Below, one piece after another: positions 46,723-54,839 of a stretch of 64,000 nucleotides of DNA; positions within the stretch are counted from its first letter, which is position 1, and each line of letters opens with the position of its first letter. A program made the position numbers and the translations under genes. The DNA comes from Copromyces sp. CBS 386.78 (taxonomy: Eukaryota; Ascomycota; Sordariomycetes; Sordariales; Sordariaceae). The DNA lies in the NCBI GenBank assembly GCA_030685235.1, contig MU839162.1, positions 62,001-126,000 of the forward strand. Direction: 5' to 3'. The notes under the pieces were generated by a model. That model ran no database searches. It was not told where the DNA came from and worked only from the letters and a program-made list of their open reading frames with translations.

Positions 46723-49700
46723 ATGCTTCCCCGAACGGCTTCGGCCACCCGAACCTCCCAACTCAACCGCCTCGTCTCGGCCGGCTCCCCCAGAGTCCTT
46801 CCCAGATGTCCGCCTTCTCTCGGTGCCCGGGGCTCGCTGGCTTTGACCCATAGGCTGTTGTCCACCATCACCACCCAGCAACCGAGCCCGCTCAAGAGGC
46901 AGCCTGCACCCCGAGCGACCGTTGGCTTCGAGCGCCATCTCGCCACTGTACTAGACGAACCCGCCCAGACTGCCACAGCGCCCCTGTACGAACTGCGATC
47001 CTTCTCTCCCCAGAACCCTTTGACGGTCCGCGACCAGACCAGGTTCTTCCCAAAGCAGCGCGTGAACTACCACGGCGTTCCTGGAGACGTCAATGAGATG
47101 TACTTGGTTTTCGAGGCCTGTCTTCAAGTCGGACGTCTTGAGCGAGCCGCTCAGGTTCTTAAGCGTTTTGCCACCTTGGACGTTCTACCGCCAGCCGACT
47201 TTGTGGATCTCTTCAACCAGTATCTCGATGCCAAGGTTTGTCAGCTCTTGGAAGAGCCTGCCGTGGACAAGGCCGATGACATCCACAAGGCGTTCGAGAC
47301 CACCATCAGCGGCGGCAGGGACTTTCCCGTTGGCGGTGAGACCGTCGCCTTACTTCTCAAGGCATCTCTCACCTCCTCGGATCCGGCAACCATGCAGCGT
47401 TACGTCAAGAGATATTTGAGCCTGCTTCCCAAACAAACCGCCCTCGAGACCGTCTTCAACACCGAAATCTTAACATACGAGGAGTTGACAAAGGTCGCTG
47501 AGTTGTGCCCCAAGTACAACATGCCCGACAACGTGGATCCTGAAACCTTTGCGCAGCAACAGCTGCAGCAGCAGCAACAGCAAGAAGAGGCAGCTGCTGG
47601 CCAGCCTGAGGTTACAACCGAGCACTTGCTTACTTCGGGTGAAGCCTCTGCGGTCCCCGAAGTTCTTGGTACTCCGCAAAAGGGATACGGTCTCCAGTTC
47701 GTCAAGCGGACAGTCAGCATGTTCGCGGGTATCCCGGACGGTTTCGACATCTCGACATTGCCTATTTCCCAGCAGAGGGAGATCCAGGCCAAGTTGGAAA
47801 GGGACTGCGTTGAGGCATCCCTAGCACGCTGGCGAGAGGAGAACGAGTCGCTTCAAAAAATGGGCCTGAACACCTCCCTCGACACTCCATCACTCAATTC
47901 GAGGCTCTACCAGTGGCAGAAAGACCTCGAGGCTCGTCTGCGCACGATGCTTGAGGAGGTGGAAGAGTCTGAGAAGGCGACCAGAAAACAAAAGGAGGAC
48001 CTGGATCGCTGCATCTACGGCCCCTTCCTGAGACAATCCAACCCTGAGCGCCTGGCCGCGGTCACCATCATCAGTACACTCAGCTCGCTCGCCATGGGCG
48101 GCGCCCACAAGGGGGCCACGATCTCATCTCTCATCACTCACATCGCCAAATTCGCCGAAGAGGATATCAAAGTACAAAAGCTTGAAGCCATGGTCAGCAA
48201 GCAAAAACTCCGAAAGACCAAGTCCAAACAGCACAACCCCCGCTCGGTCCTGCGATTCACGAACATGACTGCTTCTGCCGGCTCCGGTGATGTGGCCGAC
48301 TCAAACACCGTCGGCGTCGTCATGGAGGAAGAGGCCTGGACGACTTTGATCCGAACAAAGGTCGGCGCGGCCCTCCTGTCTGCCCTTCTTGATACGGCAA
48401 AGATCCAGCTTGTCCGCGAGGATCCGTCGACCAAAACCCTTGTCACGCAAAACCAGCCCGCATTCTCCCACGTCATGCAACTAAGGAGAGGCAAGAAGGT
48501 TGGAACCATTATTCCCAACAAGGCCGTCGTCGACCTCTTGGTTCGGGAACCCGTACCGGACTTTCTCGCTCGCCATCTTCCCATGGTTACCCCACCGGAT
48601 CCCTGGGTATCTTTTGAGAAGGGCGCCTATCTCGAGACCAAGACCCCTGTACTTCGGTTGAAGAACGGTGAGAGGGAGCAGAAACTCTACGCTGAGGCAG
48701 CCATCGCCCGCGGTGACATGGATCAGGTCTTCAAAGGCCTCGATGTCCTGGGCAAGACCGGTTGGAAGATTAATCCCTTGGTTTTCAAGGTCATGCTGGA
48801 GGTCTGGAACTCTGGCGAGCACGTCGCAAACATTCCTCCTCTTAACCCTGTCTTCGAGCAACCCCCCGAGCCGGCATCCACCGAAGACCCGACCATTAAG
48901 CGTATGTGGCTCAAAGCGCTCAAGAATATCGAAAACGAGAGATCGGGTTTGCATTCGCAGCGATGCTTCATGAACTTCCAACTCGAAATTGCCAGGGCGT
49001 ACCGCGATCAGACCTTCTACTTCCCACACAATGTTGATTTCCGTGGACGCGCCTATCCAATTCCTCCTTATCTGAATCATATGGGTGCGGACCATCTCCG
49101 TGGCTTGATGCTTTTTTCCAAGGGAAAGCCATTGGGAGAGAGCGGCTTGCGCTGGCTCAAGGTCCACCTGGCCAACGTTTACGGCTTCGACAAGGCTAGT
49201 CTGCAGGAACGTCAAGACTTTGCCGACGAAAACATCGAGAACATCCGTGATTCGGTCAAAAATCCGCTGAACGGAAACCGGTGGTGGCTCAAGGCCGAGG
49301 ACCCATGGCAATGCCTTGCTACGTGCTTTGAGCTCGCGGGAGCACTTGAGCTGGAGGATCCCACACAATATGTATCCCATCTTCCGGTACACCAAGACGG
49401 AACCTGCAACGGACTGCAGCATTACGCCGCTCTTGGTGGTGATACATGGGGTGCACAGCAAGTCAATCTGGTTCCCGGAGACCGTCCTGCCGATGTCTAC
49501 TCGGCTGTTGCCAAGTTGGTCATTAAGGGCATCGAGGATGATCTCGCCAAGGGAAACGAGTTTGCCAAGGCCATGCATGGGAAAATCACACGCAAGGTGG
49601 TGAAACAAACCGTCATGACCAATGTTTACGGCGTGACGTATGTCGGCGCGAAGAAACAGGTCCTGAAGCAAATCGACGCGGCGTACCCAAACCTCATGGC

Positions 49701-50940
49701 TGAGACGGGCATCGAAACCCCTCTTGTAGCCGCGTACGTGACGCAGCATATCTTCAGGGCAATGTCCACCATGTTCAAGGGAGCTCACGACATTCAGAAC
49801 TGGCTCGGAGAAATTGGCGGGCGTGTCTGCCGCGCCTTGACGCCCGAGCAACTTGACGAGTTTGAGAGATCGGAACGGTTTCCTCAAGGAGACGGGACAG
49901 CAACCGACGGGAACTTGACGCTCGCCGGAACCCCCAAAAAGTCGTCTTCCCACAAAAATGACGAGATCCTCAACAATTTCCAGTCAACCATCATTTGGAC
50001 AACACCCTTGCGGATGCCGGTCGTTCAGCCTTACAGGAGGCATGGGACCAAGACTGTCTCCACCTGCATGCAGGATCTTGTCATGACGATTCCGGAGAGA
50101 TCCGATCCCGTCAACAGGAGGAAACAGCTACAGGCTTTCCCGCCCAATTTCATTCACTCGCTTGATGCCAGCCACATGATTCTGTCGGCGCTACACTGCG
50201 ACGAACTGGGACTTGACTTTGCCGCTGTCCATGACTCGTTCTGGACTCACGCTTCTGATGTAGACTCGATGAGCGCCGTCATTCGCGATGCTTTCATCCG
50301 AATCCACAGTGAGGATGTCATTGGCCGGTTAGCTTCCGAGTTCCAGGCGCGCTACAAGAACTCCATTTACCTCGCAAAGATCCAGCAGGGCACACAAGTG
50401 GCCCAGGAGATCGGCCGGTGGCGCCAGAAGCATAAGCTCGGGCCAAGGAAGGAGCTGCTTTTGGAAAAGGAACGGCAAGAACTTCTTCGCTCATCAAATC
50501 CAGAAGACGTCGAGAGGGGCAAGAAGATGGAATCGCCGGCCAGCATTTACGAACTGTATTCCAGCGATCAGGATCTCACTGTTCCGGAGGATCTGAAAGA
50601 GGTCACTATTGGCAACGTCGGCGGTGGAGAAGAGAAGAAGGTTCGCAGGCAACGGGAAATGGATGAGGAGGGAGAAGTAGATGGCAGTGAGGAGGCCGTC
50701 GAGCACGAGGATGACATGCAGGAAGATGATGGGCAGGCCGACGAATCCTCGCTTGACGCACTGAGGAACACCAACCACTTCGCCCTCGCGAAGAAGAAAG
50801 CCAACGAGTCGATCGGATCTGGTGGCAACAGGCAGAGGTCCTTTATTGACGTCTGGCTTCCCTTGACCTTCCCGCCAATTCCGGAGAAGGGTGACTTCGA
50901 TGTTCGGTCTTTGAAAGACAGCACGTACTTCTTCTCCTAA
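46723..50940 (+). CDS. cyt-5: Mitochondrial DNA-directed RNA polymerase (T7-like)
   Basis: Intronless, 1,405 residues from the first ATG at 46723 (the open frame upstream starts only at a GTG). The N-terminal 45 residues are basic and Ser/Thr-rich, a presequence. An N-terminal extension with a Gln run (QQQLQQQQQQ near 283-293) precedes the single-subunit polymerase core. Catalytic Asp892 lies in HQDGTCNGLQHYAALGGD, the nucleotide-binding helix in RKVVKQTVMTNVYGVT with Arg957, Lys961 and Tyr969 in T7 spacing, and the second catalytic Asp1171 in VHDSFWTHASD. An acidic insert (about 1280-1355) precedes the family's terminal FFS. In N. crassa, cyt-5 transcribes the mitochondrial chromosome. Identification is secure. 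Confidence 0.97.
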   Translation: MLPRTASATRTSQLNRLVSAGSPRVLPRCPPSLGARGSLALTHRLLSTITTQQPSPLKRQPAPRATVGFERHLATVLDEPAQTATAPLYELRSFSPQNPLTVRDQTRFFPKQRVNYHGVPGDVNEMYLVFEACLQVGRLERAAQVLKRFATLDVLPPADFVDLFNQYLDAKVCQLLEEPAVDKADDIHKAFETTISGGRDFPVGGETVALLLKASLTSSDPATMQRYVKRYLSLLPKQTALETVFNTEILTYEELTKVAELCPKYNMPDNVDPETFAQQQLQQQQQQEEAAAGQPEVTTEHLLTSGEASAVPEVLGTPQKGYGLQFVKRTVSMFAGIPDGFDISTLPISQQREIQAKLERDCVEASLARWREENESLQKMGLNTSLDTPSLNSRLYQWQKDLEARLRTMLEEVEESEKATRKQKEDLDRCIYGPFLRQSNPERLAAVTIISTLSSLAMGGAHKGATISSLITHIAKFAEEDIKVQKLEAMVSKQKLRKTKSKQHNPRSVLRFTNMTASAGSGDVADSNTVGVVMEEEAWTTLIRTKVGAALLSALLDTAKIQLVREDPSTKTLVTQNQPAFSHVMQLRRGKKVGTIIPNKAVVDLLVREPVPDFLARHLPMVTPPDPWVSFEKGAYLETKTPVLRLKNGEREQKLYAEAAIARGDMDQVFKGLDVLGKTGWKINPLVFKVMLEVWNSGEHVANIPPLNPVFEQPPEPASTEDPTIKRMWLKALKNIENERSGLHSQRCFMNFQLEIARAYRDQTFYFPHNVDFRGRAYPIPPYLNHMGADHLRGLMLFSKGKPLGESGLRWLKVHLANVYGFDKASLQERQDFADENIENIRDSVKNPLNGNRWWLKAEDPWQCLATCFELAGALELEDPTQYVSHLPVHQDGTCNGLQHYAALGGDTWGAQQVNLVPGDRPADVYSAVAKLVIKGIEDDLAKGNEFAKAMHGKITRKVVKQTVMTNVYGVTYVGAKKQVLKQIDAAYPNLMAETGIETPLVAAYVTQHIFRAMSTMFKGAHDIQNWLGEIGGRVCRALTPEQLDEFERSERFPQGDGTATDGNLTLAGTPKKSSSHKNDEILNNFQSTIIWTTPLRMPVVQPYRRHGTKTVSTCMQDLVMTIPERSDPVNRRKQLQAFPPNFIHSLDASHMILSALHCDELGLDFAAVHDSFWTHASDVDSMSAVIRDAFIRIHSEDVIGRLASEFQARYKNSIYLAKIQQGTQVAQEIGRWRQKHKLGPRKELLLEKERQELLRSSNPEDVERGKKMESPASIYELYSSDQDLTVPEDLKEVTIGNVGGGEEKKVRRQREMDEEGEVDGSEEAVEHEDDMQEDDGQADESSLDALRNTNHFALAKKKANESIGSGGNRQRSFIDVWLPLTFPPIPEKGDFDVRSLKDSTYFFS

Positions 50941-51738
50941 ACATGGAGGAGTTGAAGTTTTGTCTGTCTTTCTGTCAATCCTGGTGTATATATATATATA
51001 TGGAACCCGGAAGTCTCTGGAGCAAGGGAGGGAGGATGTTCGGTAGCAAAAAGCGATTCCATGGGCCGGCGTTCTGGAGTACCTTCTGTATATAGATATC
51101 GACACATATGAGTTGGTGAGCATTTTGGCGTTCGCGAAGAGAAAATAAAATGGGCTGGATATGGAACAGAGGAAGGATGTTGTGGGGTTGACGGAGGGAA
51201 GTTGGGTTTTGTGTACATTACTATCGTTAACATTGATTGTCTTTTGAGCATACCATTGCAACTCTCCTCACGGTATCGAGATGCGTCGCGATCTGCATGG
51301 ATTTTGTATATAGATCGATGCAATCATTTATACTTGACTCGTTTTCCTTTCCACTACCCGTTGCTCTTGACCCAGTCCTTGATATGACTAGAGTGACTCT
51401 CCTTGCTGACCTCCATGGGATACCGAGAGTCAGGTCTCAGCGACTGGGCCAAGTGGGCGGTCAGCATTCCATGACACGAGTATCTTGAGGTTCGAAGACA
51501 TGTAAACAGCAACATCAATACGGCATAAAAACAAAACAAACTCATTCTCCAAGGTTGCGTTGCCACGAAGCCTATCAACAAGTGAAACATCACAAGTACG
51601 AACTCCCCGTAGCATACAACGTCTTACCATACCGTAGCCCATTTTGCTTCCAAAGGCCCCTTAGTCTATCTACCTCTACAGAAACCCAAATCACGCAACT
51701 ACGACCAGCCACCTACACTACTCTAGCACGAAAAAACG
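50941..51738. other. Intergenic region downstream of cyt-5
   Basis: About 800 bp including a TA repeat at 50987-51000. No gene seen. Confidence 0.5.
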
Positions 51739-52298
51739 ATGTTTCTCTCCCTCAGCTCCAGTAACAGAACTATCGCCGCCGCCGCCGCCGCTCTCCTAAT
51801 GAGCGACAGACCAGCCCCGACCTCGACCACGAGTTCGACTTCAACAGGCTTACTCCCACTATCACTCCCAGTGACTTGCTCACAGGAAATGCTGGCAACG
51901 CCCTGCTTCACCCACACAGCCACAACTAACCCGCGCTACTGCCCCCATATGGTCTGTCCGCCGCCTACGCCTACGCCTACGCCTACTGATGGGCCCGCGG
52001 GCATGATCGCTTGTCCGTTGTTGGTGAGGGTTACTACTGTTGCGGTTCCTTGCAGGTTTGTGACTTTCTTATCTTGATTATGGATTGCGACTGACTGGCT
52101 GACTGGGAGTATGTGTGGTATGTATGGCATAATAGTAATGAGTGTTGTCCGACTACGCCGACGGAGTGGGTGACGAGGCCGTGTCCGACTTGTGTTAGGG
52201 GGTGTGTGGTGCCGACAGTGACAGAGACGGTGACGACGGGGTGTGAGGGGGATGGAAGCGTGAGTGGGAGTGGGAGTGTGACGGGGTTTGTTGCGTAG
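51739..52298 (+). CDS. Small Cys-rich Thr/Pro-rich protein, unknown function
   Basis: Two segments join with proper splice sites: 51739-52055 and 52136-52298 (GTTTGT...ATAG, CTGAC before the acceptor), giving 159 residues. The junction creates VAVPCSNECCPTTPTEW inside a Cys-rich region with CPTC and further single Cys residues, consistent with a real exon pair. The N-terminus has a hydrophobic Ala run (TIAAAAAALLM) that could be a weak signal sequence. A Pro/Thr repeat (PPPTPTPTPTDG) and a Ser/Gly tail fit an extracellular or wall-associated protein. I do not recognise a family. The start codon and secretion are uncertain. Confidence 0.5.
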
Positions 52299-52524
52299 GT
52301 AGGTGGGAAAAGATGCTGATGGGGGGATATCATGATCAACTATGAAGTGAAGTGGGAAAGGGGTAAAAAGGGAGGGAAACTTGGAGGAGATGGATGGGAT
52401 GAAGCACGCACTTCTCACATAGAAGTCGAAAAAATTGTTAAGATCAGATTATGCCTTTTGAACAACTTTTCGTTGTTCATTCTATTTTATTCCCAAAACT
52501 TTATATACGCCTCATAAACAACTG

Positions 52525-53775
52525 TTACCTAACCTGGGCGCCGGCCAAGGTGGGAACAGTGCAGACACCGCCGCTTTCAGTCACAAGCTTAGCAATGCCG
52601 CTCTTGCCCTCCAAATCCTTAACATCCTTGCACGCATCAACATCAAAGGCGACCTCAAGGGCACCAGTGGTGGTGAAGCCAGGCTGGAAGGTCTCCCAGA
52701 CCTTCTTCTTGGGGTTGAGAACCTTCTCGGGCTGGGTGTTGAAGCCCTCGAAGTAGACCTTCTCGCCAGCCTTGGCATCAGCGGGAGGGTTGACGAGCTC
52801 GACAGGGCCCTTGTGGTCGTCCTCGACGCCCTCCTGGGGCTTGGGCGAGGCGGCGAGCACCATGGCGCACGACTTGATGCCGCGCATCTTGACGGGCTTG
52901 AGGTTGCAGACGACAACGACCTTGCGGCCCTGCATCTCCTCGAGAGGGACAAGGCCGTTGAGGCCGGAGCAGACGGTACGGCACACCTGGCCCTCGTACT
53001 CGGCGGTGTCCTCGGTGCCGGGCGCGTCGCCGACGGCGATGGTGGAGACATAGAGCGAATCGGCTTCGGGGTGCTTGATGGCCTTGAGGATGTGGCCGAC
53101 GCGGAGGTCGATGAGGCCGGGAGAGAGGGGCGCGGGGGGAGGAGGAGTGGCCTTGGGGCGGCGGTTCTCGTTAACCTCCTTCTTCTTCTTCTCCTTCTTG
53201 GGCTGAGCGGCGGCAGGGGCAGCATCGGTGGCGGCCTGGACGACCTGGTCCTTGACCTCGACAGCCTTCTCGACAGCGGCGGCAACGGCCTCCTTGGTGC
53301 GGTCGACGACGGTGGCGGCAGCGCCCTGGACGGTGGCAGCGGCGGACTGAGCGGCGGCGAGGGCAGCGGCCTTCTCCTTCTTCAGGCGCTCCTTCTCGGC
53401 CTTGGCGTCGACGGGAGGCTTGACGTAGAGGATCTCGTCGGCATCGATGGCGATCTTGTCGGCAACGCTAAGGCCAAAGAGGGGGCTGTTCTGGACAAAG
53501 TCGACGAGACGGACAATGTTGGGGCGGCCCTGCTGGCCGGTGCGCTCCTCGGGGGACCAGGCTTTGACGAGGGGGGCGACGGCCTCGTAGATGGCAATGT
53601 CAGCCTTGGAGGGCTTGGTGCCGAGGACGGTGGTGCGGGTAGCGAGGTCGGCGTTGAGGGCGTCGAGGACGGACTGCTTGTCGTCCGAGGCCTTGATGGT
53701 GTCGGCCTTCTGGATCCATTGCTGGACCTCCTTCTCCTCGGCGGGAGTGTACTTGTACGTGTCGAGGGCGGCCAT
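52525..53775 (-). CDS. tRNA-binding cofactor, Arc1/G4p1-EMAPII family
   Basis: One exon of 416 codons. The N-terminal 125 residues are a GST-C-like helical domain (EVQQWIQKADTI, KPSKADIAIYEAVAPLVKAW) of the type that docks aminoacyl-tRNA synthetases. The middle is an Ala/Lys coiled region ending in KKEKKKKEVNENRRP. The C-terminal half is an EMAPII-like OB fold for tRNA (LIDLRVGHILKAIKHPEADSLYVSTI, VCSGLNGLVPLEEMQGRKVVVVCNLKPVKMRGIKS). Yeast Arc1 holds Met- and Glu-tRNA synthetases in the cytosol and raises tRNA affinity. The ATG at 53775 gives a normal cytosolic form. Upstream of it the same frame is open for 44 more codons with no ATG, and its last 36 codons encode a presequence-like segment; see 53776-53883. 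Confidence 0.92.
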   Translation of the reverse strand: MAALDTYKYTPAEEKEVQQWIQKADTIKASDDKQSVLDALNADLATRTTVLGTKPSKADIAIYEAVAPLVKAWSPEERTGQQGRPNIVRLVDFVQNSPLFGLSVADKIAIDADEILYVKPPVDAKAEKERLKKEKAAALAAAQSAAATVQGAAATVVDRTKEAVAAAVEKAVEVKDQVVQAATDAAPAAAQPKKEKKKKEVNENRRPKATPPPPAPLSPGLIDLRVGHILKAIKHPEADSLYVSTIAVGDAPGTEDTAEYEGQVCRTVCSGLNGLVPLEEMQGRKVVVVCNLKPVKMRGIKSCAMVLAASPKPQEGVEDDHKGPVELVNPPADAKAGEKVYFEGFNTQPEKVLNPKKKVWETFQPGFTTTGALEVAFDVDACKDVKDLEGKSGIAKLVTESGGVCTVPTLAGAQVR

Positions 53776-53883
53776 GATGCGCGAGTTGGACAGCGAGATG
53801 GAAGTCGGCGAGACGAACTGTCGCGAAAAGACGCTGCGGAGAGCGGGACGGGCGAAACGGAGGGGGAACAGCTTGAAGGACGT
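53776..53883 (-). other. Candidate non-AUG-initiated mitochondrial presequence of the tRNA-binding cofactor
   Basis: Upstream of the ATG the frame stays open from a TAA at about 53907-53909 to the ATG. It holds no Met codon but two near-cognate starts, ACG at 53883 and CTG at 53871; the CTG has A at -3. The encoded segment (SFKLFPLRFARPALRSVFSR and onwards to the ATG) has six Arg, one Lys and no acidic residue, with alternating hydrophobics, which is what a mitochondrial targeting peptide looks like. Yeast ALA1 and GRS1 make mitochondrial isoforms from ACG and TTG starts in this way. Use of these starts is inference. Confidence 0.5.
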
Positions 53884-54839
53884 TGACTCCCGGAATTGGA
53901 GTGTTTGTTACAGTCTTTGTATGTCTGGAGAAATAATTTGGGTCTCAAATTCCCAATTGCGGGGCATGCCACTTTCGATATGGAACAAGTTCCTGAGTCA
54001 AATCGGACGGGACGAGGGGCAGCTCTGCGACATGGAGGCCCGTGCTGTGGCAAGCTTCAGGCATGGTCCTATACAAATCTTAAACGCTTATGCCAAAAGT
54101 GCATAGGTACAGTACAGTACATAGCATCTCATCTGTCAAGTCTGATGTATCGCAGGCTTGATCCCACTTCATGGCTCTACACTATACACTACCAACATGG
54201 TGCATTGGACTTTAGTTCCCGAAATTCATTTTTTTGAGTAACTTGGTTGTTCTTAACAACTATTTCTTGGAATCACTGCACTTCATCATATTCGTATCGC
54301 TAGCGCGACTGGATGGCTCGTGCGCCCATGGCTGTCCGGACCTCGTGACGTCGTGGCAGCCTGTGCTACCAGTGTCGCGTCGCGATGCCCTTGTCCAAAT
54401 GCAGTCGCGTAGATCGTCGCATTTTCTGAATTGACAAATCAATTCGCCTCGGCCCTAATTCCCATCGCCAATTGCCTCCCAAACTCGCAATTTCCCGTGC
54501 GATTTCCATTATATGGCGATGGTGATTCTTCTCTGACTCCGTCGTATCTTTCGGCATTTGCCCAATCCCTTGCTTCAATCCTCGACGCTCTTGATCTCCC
54601 TTCCGTTTGTTCCTTTTTGTGTGGCGAAGAACCAACCATAACAAAGACTTTTGGGAACTTACTCATTCTTTGCTTTTTCTTAGTGTGCACAAAAGTTTCT
54701 GTTTCTTTTGCCCTCCGGTTTTGCTGGATTTGAAGCCTTTTTTATTATAATATTTTTATCCACGGATCTCGACCATTGTCAAGTCAGCAGAAAACCCGCT
54801 CAGCCATCAAGGTATACGCCCGACAAACAACCTTGCACC
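53884..54839. other. Divergent promoter region between the tRNA-binding cofactor gene and mus-30
   Basis: About 950 bp; its last 300 bases are T/C-rich, as expected for the leader of the + strand gene. No element assigned. Confidence 0.5.

Noticed and set aside
48481..49953. 490-codon open frame on the - strand
   Set aside because: Antisense to the cyt-5 polymerase core, no domain content.
52813..53886. 357-codon Gly/Leu/Asp-rich open frame on the + strand
   Set aside because: Mirror of the tRNA-binding cofactor's Ala/Lys-rich codons; low-complexity antisense artefact.
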